Shown: positions 27,954 to 36,964 of the stretch, piece by piece
Numbering within the stretch: position 1 is the stretch's first letter
Layout: each line of letters opens with the position of its first letter
Assembly (NCBI GenBank): GCA_024103275.1
Contig: JAGFIV010000038.1
Span: 1 to 54,269, forward strand
Reading direction: 5' to 3'
DNA length: 54,269 nucleotides
Origin: Flavobacteriales bacterium
GTDB lineage: Bacteria; Bacteroidota; Bacteroidia; Flavobacteriales_F; PHOS-HE28
Notes under the pieces: model-generated
Database searches by the model: none
The model's input: the letters and a program-made list of their open reading frames with translations, nothing else
Told to the model about the DNA's origin: nothing
Made by a program: the position numbers and the translations under genes

Positions 27954-28703
27954 TCAGTTGTTCAGTTCCATGGGCACTTCGATCAGCAGGACCTCCGCAC
28001 CTTCCTTGCCTGCGGTGACCTCCAACTGCCCGGAGCCTTCCACGCCAATGGCGTCGCGCTCCTGCAACTCCTGTCCCGCGATCAGCGCGCTGCCCGAGAC
28101 CACCATCGCATAAACGCCGTGGCCCTTCATTTTGATCGGGTGGCTTGCCCGGCGGCCCGCATCGAACCGCCCCAGGTGCAGCCACGCGTCCTGCCCGATC
28201 CAGGTGCCGGCATCATGCGGGTCGGGCGATACGATCTGCTGGAACCGGTTTTCACGGTCGCGGGGATCCAGGGAGACCTGCTGGTAGCGGGGCGTGGCAT
28301 TGCGCTTACGCGGGAAGACCCAGATCTGGAAGAATTTGCTGCGATGCCCCGCATCGGGGTTGAACTCGCTGTGCAGCACGCCGGTGCCCGCGCTCATCAC
28401 CTGCACGTCGCCGGCCTGGATCACGCCCTCGTGCCCCATGCTGTCCTTGTGCTTCAGCGAGCCCTCGGTCACCAGCGAAATGATCTCCATGTTGTCGTGC
28501 GGGTGGGTGCCGAAACCCATGCCCGGGGCCACCGTGTCGTCGTTGAGTACCCGCAGGGCACCGAAATGGACGCGCTGCGGATCGTACCAGTCGGCGAAAC
28601 TGAACGAATGCCAGGTGTCCAGCCAGCCATGGTCGGCGTGGCCACGCTCGGCCGCCCGGTGCAGGATAAGGCGGGGGGTCGTCGTGGTGTTCGTCATGGC
28701 CAT
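27954..28703 (-). CDS. Pirin family protein
   Basis: A 249-residue bicupin. Metal ligands in the N-terminal cupin are His67 and His69 (GTHPHDNME), His111 and Glu113 (VLHSEFN), all present. Bacterial pirins of the YhhW type show quercetinase activity in vitro; the physiological role is unknown. A well-formed promoter lies just upstream and the YceI gene follows on the same strand, 28 bases downstream. Confidence 0.93.
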   Translation of the reverse strand: MAMTNTTTTPRLILHRAAERGHADHGWLDTWHSFSFADWYDPQRVHFGALRVLNDDTVAPGMGFGTHPHDNMEIISLVTEGSLKHKDSMGHEGVIQAGDVQVMSAGTGVLHSEFNPDAGHRSKFFQIWVFPRKRNATPRYQQVSLDPRDRENRFQQIVSPDPHDAGTWIGQDAWLHLGRFDAGRRASHPIKMKGHGVYAMVVSGSALIAGQELQERDAIGVEGSGQLEVTAGKEGAEVLLIEVPMELNN

Positions 28704-28719
28704 TCGGATATCACCGGCA

Positions 28720-28752
28720 CAAATGTATTTTACATGGAATATATTTTCAATA
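28720..28752 (-). promoter_or_regulatory. Promoter of the pirin gene
   Basis: On the minus strand TATTG (28748-28752) precedes TACATTTG (28720-28727) by 20 bases, an almost ideal Bacteroidota promoter in an AT-rich patch. The 5' leader would be about 10 bases. Confidence 0.75.
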
Positions 28753-29076
28753 ACAAATGGATGGTATTATCGGATTCCTGATCACGGCCCGGAAGCTCCC
28801 CATGGCCATGCCGCTGCATCCCGATATCCGGCCGTTCCTTGGCCGTCGGCCCCGTTCCCTGCGAAGGTCCACGCAGGGCACACCAGGACCGGGCTTGCCA
28901 TCGTTCTGGCAACCGGATTCCCGCAGGGGCCTTCTTCATCAGTTTTGGCGGAATACGGCCCATGGGAAAAGGATGTACTTCCTATGTTTGCGCCCCTCCC
29001 GTGTTCCGGCACCGGTCCGGCCGGGGGCAAGCACAAGCCAACGAACGAGTCCTTTCAAACAAGAAACCCCCTTTCA
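28753..29076. other. Intergenic region between pirin and exbB
   Basis: About 320 bases with no credible gene; open frames here lack family resemblance. Apart from the exbB -7 box at 28983-28990, no repeat or hairpin of note was seen. Confidence 0.6.
28983..28990 (+). promoter_or_regulatory. -7 element of the exbB-exbD-exbD-tonB operon
   Basis: TATGTTTG matches TAnnTTTG exactly and lies 86 bases before the exbB ATG. The nearest upstream TTTG (28944-28947) is too far for a normal -33 box, so only the -7 is supported. Confidence 0.5.
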
Positions 29077-29892
29077 ATGAACGCAAAGAAATCCGGAAAG
29101 CTCTCCAGCGTGTTGGTGGCCCTGGCCTTTCCCCTGGCCTTGGGCGTCAGCATCCTGTTCTACATGTTCGTGCTGGGCGACCCGGCCAACTTCGAGGGCG
29201 GCGATCCGGTGCATGGGCACCCCGTGGCGCAAGACCCGGCCCACACCTTCGGCCTGATCCACAAGGGCGGGTTCATCGTTCCGATCATCATCACCATCCT
29301 GTTGCTGGTGATCATTTTCTCCATTGAAAGGGGCATTACCTTGGCGCGGGCCACGGGCAAGGGCCGCGTGGACGAGTTCCTGCACAACGTGCGCCAGCTG
29401 CTGGCCAGCGACCGCATCGACGAGGCGCTCACCGTGTGCGATGAGCAGCAGGGCAGCGTGGCCAACGTGATGCGCAGCGGCCTGGAGAAGTACAAGACCG
29501 TGATCGGCGACAACCGCCTGGACAAGGAAACTAAGATCAACGTGGTGAAGCAGGAGATCGAGGAGGCCACCGCCCTGGAACTGCCCATGCTGAGCAAGAA
29601 CCTGGTGATCATTTCCACCAGCGCCAGCGTGAGCACCCTGTTCGGCCTGATCGGAACGGTGCTGGGGATGATCCGGGCCTTCAGCGCCATGGCCACCGCG
29701 GGTGCGCCCGATGCCACCCAGCTGTCCACCGGTATCTCCGAGGCCCTGATCAACACGGCCCTCGGGGTGGCCGGCGGTGCCATCGCCACCATCATGTTCA
29801 ACTATTTCAGCACCAAGGTGGACAACATCACCCACGGGATCGACGAGGCCGGCTTCAGCGTGAGCCAGACCATGGCGAACAAGGCCATCTGA
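29077..29892 (+). CDS. exbB: MotA/TolQ/ExbB proton channel family protein
   Basis: A 271-residue inner-membrane protein with three membrane segments (about residues 11-33, 63-84 and a long pair around 160-225). The conserved second-half signature is ISTSASVSTLFGLIGTVLGM followed by ALINTALGVAGGAIATIMFN. With ExbD it uses the proton gradient to energise TonB for outer-membrane transport. It is the first gene of a four-gene operon with two exbD genes and tonB. Confidence 0.95.
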   Translation: MNAKKSGKLSSVLVALAFPLALGVSILFYMFVLGDPANFEGGDPVHGHPVAQDPAHTFGLIHKGGFIVPIIITILLLVIIFSIERGITLARATGKGRVDEFLHNVRQLLASDRIDEALTVCDEQQGSVANVMRSGLEKYKTVIGDNRLDKETKINVVKQEIEEATALELPMLSKNLVIISTSASVSTLFGLIGTVLGMIRAFSAMATAGAPDATQLSTGISEALINTALGVAGGAIATIMFNYFSTKVDNITHGIDEAGFSVSQTMANKAI

Positions 29893-29925
29893 CCGGGATC
29901 CCCCCGTTAAACCCAGCAACCGACC

Positions 29926-30579
29926 ATGGCCAAGATCAAGATGCCCAAAGGCAGCCCGGCGATCGACATGACGCCGCTGGTGGACTTGGGCTTCCTGCTG
30001 GTCACCTTCTTCATGCTCACCGCCCAGTTCAGGCCGGAGGACAGCGTGATCGTGGACATCCCCAGCAGCCGCAGCCAATTGGTGATCCCCACGGAAAACC
30101 TGATGACCGTGGTGGTGGACAGCACCGGCAGGGCCTATTGGGACTTCACCGATAAAAAGGTGCGGCGGGAGATCCTCAAGGAGATGGCCAACCGCTACAA
30201 GGTGAGCTTCACCCCCGAGCAGGAGCAGCGCTTCGTGAGCCTGGGCGCCATCGGCATGCCCATGAGCCAGCTGCCCGCCTACCTCTCCTTGGAGAACGCC
30301 ACCGAGCGCGGGCAGATGGACCGCGTCTCCAAGGGCATCCCCATGGACAGCACCAACAACCAACTGCTGGACTGGATCCGCGTCACCCAGCTGGTGTTCA
30401 GCAGCGGCGCCGACGGCAAGAACCCCATCGTGGCCCTCAAGGGCGATGGCAACGTGGACTATTCGGTGATGAACAAGGTAATCAAGATCTTCCAGAGCCC
30501 CACCGTGAAGATCAACCGGTTCCGCATGATCACGAACCTGGAGGAAAGCCGCTTGGCGGCATCGAGTTCAACCAAATGA
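29926..30579 (+). CDS. ExbD/TolR biopolymer transport protein (first copy)
   Basis: A 217-residue protein with one N-terminal membrane helix holding the proton-relay Asp in IDMTPLVDLGFLL and a periplasmic domain ending in the ExbD-type region VIKIFQSPTVKINRFRMIT. It is longer than the typical ~140 residues owing to an insert at about residues 65-150 (DKKVRREILKEMANRYK onward), common in the Bacteroidota paralogue pair. It lies 33 bases after exbB. Confidence 0.93.
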   Translation: MAKIKMPKGSPAIDMTPLVDLGFLLVTFFMLTAQFRPEDSVIVDIPSSRSQLVIPTENLMTVVVDSTGRAYWDFTDKKVRREILKEMANRYKVSFTPEQEQRFVSLGAIGMPMSQLPAYLSLENATERGQMDRVSKGIPMDSTNNQLLDWIRVTQLVFSSGADGKNPIVALKGDGNVDYSVMNKVIKIFQSPTVKINRFRMITNLEESRLAASSSTK

Positions 30580-30637
30580 ACATTCGGGTGTACGGCATCC
30601 TGGAAGCAGGGCCGGAACCCCGGCAGGACTGAAGCAA

Positions 30638-31261
30638 ATGGCAGACGTACAACCCCAAGGCGGAGGTGGAGGCGGCAGGCACGAGAAGAAGCGGGCCAAG
30701 CGCAGCAGCACCCACATCGACATGACGCCGATGGTGGACCTGGCCTTCCTGCTGCTCACCTTCTTCATCCTCACCACCACCATGTACAAGCCCTCCACCC
30801 TGCAGCTCACCTTCCCGGTGCCGCAGGATGAGCAGGACAAGAAGGAGCTGCAGAAGGTGGCCAACGCCATGACGGTCTTCCTCACCAAGGATGACCAGAT
30901 CCTGTACTACAAGGATGCCTTTGAGCCGGGGGTGACCCAGCTGACCCGGACCAATTTCAGCGAAATCACCAAGGTGCTGATCGAGAACAACCGCAGTACC
31001 TTTGAACAAGTGCAGGAACTGCGCCGGAGGTACAACGCCAACGAGATCGACCAGCTGGCCTTTGACACGCTGAAGAACAATCTGGAGAAACGCGACGAGG
31101 CCCTCTTCGTGATCATCAAGCCGGACAAGGATGCCAAGTACCGCAACATGATCGACATGGTGGACGAAATGGACATCACGGGCGTGGGCAAGTACGCGGT
31201 GCAGGATACCATCAAGCCGACGGAACTGGCGCTGCTGGAGGCGGAGAAACTCAAATTCTGA
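30638..31261 (+). CDS. ExbD/TolR biopolymer transport protein (second copy)
   Basis: A 207-residue ExbD paralogue with a Gly-rich cytoplasmic start (PQGGGGGGRHEKK), the membrane helix with the essential Asp in IDMTPMVDLAFLLLT, and a periplasmic part with an inserted charged helical stretch. It is clearly distinct from the first copy, so the channel may hold a mixed ExbD pair. The gene ends four bases before tonB. Confidence 0.93.
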   Translation: MADVQPQGGGGGGRHEKKRAKRSSTHIDMTPMVDLAFLLLTFFILTTTMYKPSTLQLTFPVPQDEQDKKELQKVANAMTVFLTKDDQILYYKDAFEPGVTQLTRTNFSEITKVLIENNRSTFEQVQELRRRYNANEIDQLAFDTLKNNLEKRDEALFVIIKPDKDAKYRNMIDMVDEMDITGVGKYAVQDTIKPTELALLEAEKLKF

Positions 31262-31265
31262 CCGG

Positions 31266-32111
31266 ATGACCTTTGTGATTATCGTCGTGGTGCTGGTCGG
31301 CTTGAGCATTCTGCTCACGCTGGACACCTCGTGGATGAACCTCCTGCAGGTGACGCGCAACGAGGTGGTCTTTGCCGAGCGCAACAAGGAATACGGGGCC
31401 TACGACCTGCGCCGGGATTACGGGCGCCGCCTGGCCTTTTCATTGGTGGGTGCGGTGATCTTCTTCACCGTGGTGATCGGCACGCCCTACCTGATCTCCA
31501 AGATGGGGCCCGCCGAGGAAGGCCCGGAGAAGGTGCAGATCGTGGAGGTGAACCTGGACAATTTCCGTGAGGAGGACCAACCGGACGAACCACCCCCGCC
31601 GCCGGAGGTGATCCCCCCGCCGCAACCGCAGATCGAGACCGTGCAATTCGTGGCCGTGGAGGCGAGCAACGAACCCGTGGAGGCCCCGCCGCCCACCCAG
31701 GAGGACCTGGGCGAGACCACCGCGAGCACCACCACCCAGGAGGGCCAGAAGATCGATGCGCCGCCCCCGCCCCCGCCCCCGGTGGAGGAGGAGACCTTCG
31801 ACCTGGCGGCCGTGCAGGAGCAGCCGGAATTCCCCGGAGGCATGGGCAAGATGTACGAGTACCTGCAGAAGACCACCAAGTACCCGGACATGGAGTTCGA
31901 TGCGGGCATCCAGGGCAAGGTGTACGTGGAGTTCGTGGTGGCTGCGGACGGCAGCGTGAATAATGTAAAGGTGGTGCGCGGGGTGAGCCCCGGTCTGGAC
32001 AAGGAAGCTTTGCGCGCCGTGAAGTCCATGCCCAAGTGGAACCCCGGCAAGATGAACGGCAAGGCCGTGAAGGTGCGCTTCACCATCCCGGTGGACTTCA
32101 AGCTGAAGTAA
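31266..32111 (+). CDS. TonB family energy transducer
   Basis: A 281-residue protein with an N-terminal motif NEVVFAERNKEYGAYDLRRDY typical of Flavobacteriales TonB proteins, one membrane helix (SLVGAVIFFTVVIGTPYL), a Pro/Glu-rich periplasmic spacer and a C-terminal TonB domain (IQGKVYVEFVVAADGSVNNV to VRFTIPVDFKLK). It couples ExbBD to TonB-dependent receptors. The start is uncertain: the first ATG gives an extra hydrophobic N-terminus, whereas the ATG at 31335 would give 258 residues beginning just before the conserved motif. Confidence 0.93.
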   Translation: MTFVIIVVVLVGLSILLTLDTSWMNLLQVTRNEVVFAERNKEYGAYDLRRDYGRRLAFSLVGAVIFFTVVIGTPYLISKMGPAEEGPEKVQIVEVNLDNFREEDQPDEPPPPPEVIPPPQPQIETVQFVAVEASNEPVEAPPPTQEDLGETTASTTTQEGQKIDAPPPPPPPVEEETFDLAAVQEQPEFPGGMGKMYEYLQKTTKYPDMEFDAGIQGKVYVEFVVAADGSVNNVKVVRGVSPGLDKEALRAVKSMPKWNPGKMNGKAVKVRFTIPVDFKLK

Positions 32112-32134
32112 CCGCCGGAAAAAAGGTGTGATCC

Positions 32135-32170
32135 CGCCCGGTCCACGCTTGGACCGGGCGATTGCTTTTT
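32135..32170 (+). terminator. Terminator between tonB and radA
   Basis: An 11-bp perfect stem (32135-32145 with 32150-32160, loop CGCT) is followed by ATTGCTTTTT. It lies between convergent genes and probably stops tonB transcripts; on the minus strand a T-run occurs ten bases after the stem, so radA may use it too. Confidence 0.85.
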
Positions 32171-32175
32171 GGCCC

Positions 32176-33549
32176 CTAACCGAAGAGGTGCCCCAGCACT
32201 TCGTCCACGCGGCCCACGGGCACCACCTCGATGGGGCCGGAGGTGGGCAGGCCTTTGGTGCCCTTGGGCACAAAGGCCCGGGCAAAGCCCAGCTTGGCCG
32301 CCTCGGCGATGCGCTGCTCGGTGCGGGTAACGGGCCTCACTTCGCCCGTCAGCCCCACTTCGCCGGCAAAGCAGCAGTCCATGGGCACGGCGATGTCGGC
32401 GTTGCTGCCCAGCACGGCGCACACCACCGCCAGGTCGATGGCGGGTTCCTCCACGCGGAAGCCCCCGGCCAGGTTGAGGAAGACATCCTTTTGCCCCAGG
32501 CGGAAGCCGCAACGCTTTTCCAGCACGGCCAGCAGCATGTTCATGCGCCGCAGGTCGAACCCTGTGGCGCTGCGCTGCGGCGTGCCGTAAACGGCCGAGC
32601 TCACCAGGGCCTGCACCTCTACCAGCAACGGGCGCATGCCGTCCATGGTGGCCGCCACGCATACGCCGCTGGGCCGCGGGCCGCGGTCGCCCAGCAGCAC
32701 CTGGCTGGGATCCTCCACGATGGCCAGGCCGCTGCCCTGCATCTCGTAGATGCCCAGCTCGTTGGTGCTGCCGAACCGGTTCTTCAGCGGCCGCAGCAGC
32801 CGGTAGGCATGGTCGCGGTCGCCCTCGAACTGCAGCACGCAGTCCACCATGTGCTCCAGCACCTTGGGCCCGGCGATGGCGCCGTCCTTGGTGATGTGGC
32901 CGATCAGCACCACCGGGATGCCCGTGGCCTTCGCGAAGCGCATCAGCTCGCTGGTGCATTCGCGCACCTGGCCCACCGTGCCGGGGCTGCCGTCCAGCAC
33001 GGCGGTGTGCAGCGTCTGCACGCTGTCCACCACCACCAGCCCCGGCTGCAGGCCCTCGATCTGCTTGAAGATGTTCTGCGTGTTGGTCTCGGTGAGCACG
33101 AAGCAGTTGGAGCCGTCGCCCTGCCCTTGGCCCCCGAGGCGCTCGGCGCGCATCTTCACCTGCTGGGCGCTTTCCTCGCCGCTCACGTAAAGGGTGGAGA
33201 GGTGCCGGGCACGCAATGCCGTCTGCAGCATCAAGGTGCTCTTGCCGATGCCGGGGTCGCCGCCGATCAGGATCAGCGAGCCGGGCACCACCCCGCCGCC
33301 CAGCACGCGGTCCAGCTCCCGGTCGCCCAACGGGATGCGCGGCCCGTCCTCGGCGCTGATGTCGGCGATGGCCACCGGCCGCTGGTCCCGCTGGCGGATG
33401 CTCGCCGGCGTGCCCTGCCGCTCCTCCACGCGGTCGCGCACCTCCTCCACCAAGGTGTTCCACTGCTTGCAGTTGCTGCACTGGCCCATCCACTGGGCGT
33501 GCACGGCGCCGCAGTTGCGGCACACATACTGGGAGCGGAGCTTGGCCAT
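32176..33549 (-). CDS. radA: DNA repair protein RadA
   Basis: A 457-residue protein acting in recombination-intermediate processing. The N-terminal zinc finger has four Cys (Cys10, 13, 24, 27 in CRNCG and CSNCK), followed by the RecA-like ATPase with Walker A GDPGIGKST, the RadA-specific motif KNRFGS and a C-terminal Lon-protease-like domain. The length is normal. It is the last gene of a minus-strand run starting at panC, three bases after the preceding unknown gene. Confidence 0.97.
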   Translation of the reverse strand: MAKLRSQYVCRNCGAVHAQWMGQCSNCKQWNTLVEEVRDRVEERQGTPASIRQRDQRPVAIADISAEDGPRIPLGDRELDRVLGGGVVPGSLILIGGDPGIGKSTLMLQTALRARHLSTLYVSGEESAQQVKMRAERLGGQGQGDGSNCFVLTETNTQNIFKQIEGLQPGLVVVDSVQTLHTAVLDGSPGTVGQVRECTSELMRFAKATGIPVVLIGHITKDGAIAGPKVLEHMVDCVLQFEGDRDHAYRLLRPLKNRFGSTNELGIYEMQGSGLAIVEDPSQVLLGDRGPRPSGVCVAATMDGMRPLLVEVQALVSSAVYGTPQRSATGFDLRRMNMLLAVLEKRCGFRLGQKDVFLNLAGGFRVEEPAIDLAVVCAVLGSNADIAVPMDCCFAGEVGLTGEVRPVTRTEQRIAEAAKLGFARAFVPKGTKGLPTSGPIEVVPVGRVDEVLGHLFG

Positions 33550-33552
33550 GCC

Positions 33553-34083
33553 TCAGTTCGGCGAATAGCGCGGATCCCTCAACCGGTCCTTGCCCGACAA
33601 CGCATCTTCCACCCAAGGGGCGATCAGGGCCCCGTCGTGGGCGGCGACCTTGTCGATCAAGGCCCGGCACTCCGCGAGCCGATCCTCCAAGTGCGCCCGG
33701 TCCCCGGTTTCCCAGTAACCACCCTCATCGTGTACCGTGAGCGCCTCGAAGCAAGGGGCCATTTCCCGGAGCATCCCGATGATCTCCACGTGGACCTGGG
33801 GCGGGGCGAACTGCGTCTTGCAGGATTGTTGCATGTGCAGGTCCGCATCAAACTGCAGCAGGAAAGGTTCCGCGTCGGCGTGGGGCAGGACCGCCAGGCC
33901 GGTCACAGGACCCCGGTACCGGCACACCTGTCCGTTGTGCACCCGGATGAGTTCCCCGGCGGGGTCATCGATGTCCACCACCTCGCACCGCCACCGGGCC
34001 GCCCATTGGGAGGCAATGGCGTGCAGGGCGGCCAGGCCCTCCCGGCTGCGCAGCTTGCCGGCGTAATGAATGGTGATGCCCAT
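33553..34083 (-). CDS. Conserved-looking protein of unknown function
   Basis: A 176-residue soluble protein starting MGITIHYAGKLRS; no signal peptide or membrane segment. It has an alpha/beta pattern with a middle section describing strand pairs (EPFLLQFDADLHM, then FAPPQVHVEIIGMLREM) and a C-terminal helical region ending WVEDALSGKDRLRDPRY. No family with known function was recognised. It lies between rfaE2 and radA in the same transcription unit. An in-frame ATG 36 bases upstream is possible but would overlap rfaE2. Confidence 0.75.
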   Translation of the reverse strand: MGITIHYAGKLRSREGLAALHAIASQWAARWRCEVVDIDDPAGELIRVHNGQVCRYRGPVTGLAVLPHADAEPFLLQFDADLHMQQSCKTQFAPPQVHVEIIGMLREMAPCFEALTVHDEGGYWETGDRAHLEDRLAECRALIDKVAAHDGALIAPWVEDALSGKDRLRDPRYSPN

Positions 34084-34123
34084 GGTCCCCTGTGGTGAAA
34101 TTGCGGTGGATGGCCCCAAGGTG

Positions 34124-34615
34124 TTACTTGCCGCGGATCTTTTGCACCAGCGCCGTGGTGCTGAGGCCCTCGACCAGCGGGAGGGAATGCACCTGGCCCC
34201 CGTATTTCTTCACGTAGTCCGCGCCTACGATCCGGTCCGGCGCCCAGTCGCCGCCCTTCACCAGCACGTCCGGCCCGATGGCCTGGATCAGCTCCAGGGG
34301 CGTGTCCTGGTCGAAGATCACCACGGCATCCACGCAGCGCAGGGCGGAAAGCACCCGCGCACGGTCATCCTGGTTGTTCAGCGGGCGTTCGCCGCCCTTG
34401 CCCAGGCGCTTCACGCTGGCATCGCTGTTCAGGCCCACCACCAGGCGGTGCCCCAGGGCGGCGGCCTGTTGCAGGTAGGTCACGTGGCCGTTGTGCAGGA
34501 TGTCGAACACCCCGTTGGTGAACACGACGCGGTCGCTCTTCAGGCGCCACACCTGCACCAGGCTTTGCACCTGCACCAGGTCCAGGATATGGGGCACGGC
34601 GGTGGGTCCGGTCAT
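34124..34615 (-). CDS. RfaE2/HldE-type nucleotidyltransferase
   Basis: A 163-residue cytidylyltransferase-fold protein with the HxGH motif in [12 protein letters not shown], an [12 protein letters not shown] substrate region and a conserved [15 protein letters not shown] segment. It corresponds to the adenylyltransferase half of HldE, which makes ADP-heptose for lipopolysaccharide; the kinase half is not fused and is not in this window. Its start overlaps the stop of the upstream flippase-like gene by four bases. Confidence 0.9.
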   Translation of the reverse strand: MTGPTAVPHILDLVQVQSLVQVWRLKSDRVVFTNGVFDILHNGHVTYLQQAAALGHRLVVGLNSDASVKRLGKGGERPLNNQDDRARVLSALRCVDAVVIFDQDTPLELIQAIGPDVLVKGGDWAPDRIVGADYVKKYGGQVHSLPLVEGLSTTALVQKIRGK

Positions 34616-35631
34616 GGCTTGGAAGGTCGCTTCAGGGCGAGTAAAAGTAGCGACACCCCGCCAAGCACGATCAGCATCCCGGTTTGCACCAGCCACAGCA
34701 GCCAGCCCATGGCCAAGGCTTCCGGCCTGATGTGGCCGCCGCCCACCGGGGGAAGCATATAGATGCTGACGATGAGCGCCACGAAGGCGGGGTAGACGCC
34801 GATGCCGCCCTGCACCAACACGATGCCGATGGCCCCGGCCACGAACCCGGCCAGCACGCCCGCCAACGGGACCCCGGCCGTTTCGGGCAGGGCGAAGAAG
34901 CCCAGTTGGAACATGCCCACATAGGCCCCCCAGATCAAGAAGGTGTGCAGGATGAACCCCCCCTTGTCCTTGGTGCGGAGGACGGACTGCAAGCCCTGGC
35001 CGAAGCCACGGACCAGCTCCTGCAGCTTCTGCCGCAGGGCGGGGCGGGTGATCAGCAGGAAAGCCCCGGCGGCCCCGGCGAGCGCCAGCAGCAGCAACAG
35101 CCAGGTGCCCCATGCCGGACCCCCGTCGCCGGCCGGCACCTGGGATGCGCGGAACGATTCGATGCGGCTGCGGAAGAGCTCCAGCTTTTCCATTTGGAGC
35201 AGCAGCGTCACACCGGCGATGCCCAGCAGCATCACCATGTCCACGGCCCGTTCCGCCATGATGGTGCCGAAGCCCTTTTCAAAGGGCACCTTCTCGGTGC
35301 GGTACAGGGAGAGGGCCCGGCTGGCCTCGCCCGCACGGGGGATGAAGAGGTTGAGGAAATAGCCCGCCATCACCGCGTGGTAGCAGTTCCAGAAACCGGG
35401 CCTGTAGCCCAGCGGCTCCAGGATGTAGCGCCAGCGCCAGGACCGGCTTACGTGCGACAGCCAGCCCACCACGGTGGCCACGGCCAGCCAGCGCATGTCC
35501 GCTTGGCGGAAGGCGGCGAACAGCTCGGCCCGCTGCCCCGCGTCCAACGCATCATAGAAGTAGAATACCAACCATACCCCGATGGCCAGCGGAATGCCGA
35601 CCTTCAGGGTATTGACGATCGCCTTTTTCAC
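34612..35631 (-). CDS. Lysylphosphatidylglycerol synthase/flippase-like membrane protein
   Basis: A 339-residue integral membrane protein with about eight helices and the family motifs [28 protein letters not shown] and [10 protein letters not shown]. The family includes the flippase domain of MprF and many standalone members of unknown substrate; only the flippase-like part is present. The start is a GTG overlapping the panD stop by four bases (35628-35631), so translation is likely coupled. Confidence 0.88.
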   Translation of the reverse strand: MKKAIVNTLKVGIPLAIGVWLVFYFYDALDAGQRAELFAAFRQADMRWLAVATVVGWLSHVSRSWRWRYILEPLGYRPGFWNCYHAVMAGYFLNLFIPRAGEASRALSLYRTEKVPFEKGFGTIMAERAVDMVMLLGIAGVTLLLQMEKLELFRSRIESFRASQVPAGDGGPAWGTWLLLLLALAGAAGAFLLITRPALRQKLQELVRGFGQGLQSVLRTKDKGGFILHTFLIWGAYVGMFQLGFFALPETAGVPLAGVLAGFVAGAIGIVLVQGGIGVYPAFVALIVSIYMLPPVGGGHIRPEALAMGWLLWLVQTGMLIVLGGVSLLLLALKRPSKP

Positions 35632-35981
35632 GCCACCAGCTTGTTGGTGCGCTCATCCGGGAAGATCACCTTCGGCTTGAAATCCCGGGCCTCCTCCAGG
35701 CTCATGTGCGCATAGGCCACCACGATCACCACATCGCCCACCGTCGCCTGCCGGGCCGCCGGGCCGTTGAGGCATACCTGCCCGCTGCCGCGCTGGCCGG
35801 GAATGATGTATGTGACCAGCCGGTTGCCGTTGTTCACGTTCAGCACGTGCACCTTCTCGCCCGCCACCATGCCCGTGGCATCCATCAGGTCGGGGTCCAA
35901 GGTGATGCTGCCGATGTAGTCCACATCGGCCTCGGTGATCGTGACGCGATGGATCTTCGCTCGGAGTACTTCAATGGTCAT
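35628..35981 (-). CDS. panD: Aspartate 1-decarboxylase
   Basis: A 117-residue proenzyme making beta-alanine for pantothenate. It self-cleaves between Gly24 and Ser25 (DYIGSIT) to give the pyruvoyl group; both residues are present, as are Lys9 (RAKIHR) and Tyr58-region residues of the family. It follows panC by 41 bases, so both branches of pantothenate synthesis sit together. Confidence 0.97.
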   Translation of the reverse strand: MTIEVLRAKIHRVTITEADVDYIGSITLDPDLMDATGMVAGEKVHVLNVNNGNRLVTYIIPGQRGSGQVCLNGPAARQATVGDVVIVVAYAHMSLEEARDFKPKVIFPDERTNKLVA

Positions 35982-36022
35982 CGGCGGGCGTAGGCTGTGC
36001 GAAAGTTTTCCGGGCCGCAAAA

Positions 36023-36898
36023 TTACCGCCTGATCATCATGTTGTCGATCAACCGCACCGGGCCCACCTGGGCGGCCACCAGGGCAACGGCCCCACGGCC
36101 GTCCCAGTCGGGCAGGGGCAGCAGCGTTTCAGGGTGTGCCAGGGTCAGGTAATCAGGCACCACCAGGGGTTCCTCGGCCAGTACCCGTTGCCCGGCCTCC
36201 AACGCCTGCGCCGCGGTGTGCGTGGCGGCCGCATCGCGAATGGCGCACAGGGCGCGGTACAGGGCGGGGGCCGCCCGTCGTTCGGCCCCGGACAGCCGCT
36301 GGTTGCGCGAGCTCAGCGCCAGCCCGTCGGCGGCCCGCACGATGGGGCAACCCACGATCTCCACCGGCCAGCGCTGTTGCCGGGCCGCATGGCGGATCAC
36401 GGCCAGTTGCTGCCGGTCCTTCTCGCCGAACAGCGCCACATCGGGCCTGACGTAGTGGAACAACCGCTCCACCACGTTCACCACCCCTTGGAAGTGGCCG
36501 GGGCGCGAGGCGCCTTCCAGCATCAGGTCCAGCCCGCCCAGGTCATGCACCGCCGGGGTGAAATCCCGGAAAAGCCCGTCCCCTTCGGGGAGCAGCAGCA
36601 TGTCCACGCCCGCCCCGGCCAGAAGGTCCCGGTCCCGTTCCGGTTGGCGGGGGTAGCGCTCCAGGTCTTTCGGGTCGTTGAACTGCAACGGGTTCACGAA
36701 GATGCTGACCGCGACGACATCGCCGTGCCTGCGCGCTTCATGGACCAGGGACAGGTGCCCTTCGTGCAAGGCACCCATGGTGGGAACGAAGGCCACGCGC
36801 TTGTGCCGCCGCCGTTGCCGGGCGCTCCAGGCAGCGGCCTCAGGTGGTTGTGCAAGAGCTTCCAAATCAGGCGGATGCAAGGCCGCCAAACTACGCAT
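36023..36898 (-). CDS. panC: Pantothenate synthetase
   Basis: A 291-residue ligase joining pantoate and beta-alanine with ATP. Motifs: [14 protein letters not shown] (the HIGH-like ATP site), [27 protein letters not shown] and LSSRNQRLS. It heads a six-gene minus-strand run panC-panD-flippase-rfaE2-unknown-radA and is divergent from the short glycogen synthase gene, 66 bases away. A larger open frame upstream is a shadow of that divergent gene. Confidence 0.96.
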   Translation of the reverse strand: MRSLAALHPPDLEALAQPPEAAAWSARQRRRHKRVAFVPTMGALHEGHLSLVHEARRHGDVVAVSIFVNPLQFNDPKDLERYPRQPERDRDLLAGAGVDMLLLPEGDGLFRDFTPAVHDLGGLDLMLEGASRPGHFQGVVNVVERLFHYVRPDVALFGEKDRQQLAVIRHAARQQRWPVEIVGCPIVRAADGLALSSRNQRLSGAERRAAPALYRALCAIRDAAATHTAAQALEAGQRVLAEEPLVVPDYLTLAHPETLLPLPDWDGRGAVALVAAQVGPVRLIDNMMIRR

Positions 36899-36901
36899 CG
36901 C

Positions 36902-36932
36902 TTGAATATCGCGGAAATTGTCTATACTTTTG
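36902..36932 (+). promoter_or_regulatory. Promoter of the short glycogen synthase operon
   Basis: TTG (36902-36904), a 20-base spacer and TACTTTTG (36925-36932) match the Bacteroidota consensus. It lies in the 66-base divergent gap and gives a leader of about 25 bases. Confidence 0.75.
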
Positions 36933-36964
36933 TGGTTTGAACCAATTGGACAAGCACGCAAAAG

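Noticed and set aside
28753..29076. Possible small gene between pirin and exbB
   Set aside because: Short frames here have no family resemblance, no promoter at a fitting distance, and overlap the exbB leader.
29074..30363. A 429-codon minus-strand frame opposite exbB and the first exbD
   Set aside because: Antisense to genes with clear family signatures; His/Gly/Ala-rich shadow translation.
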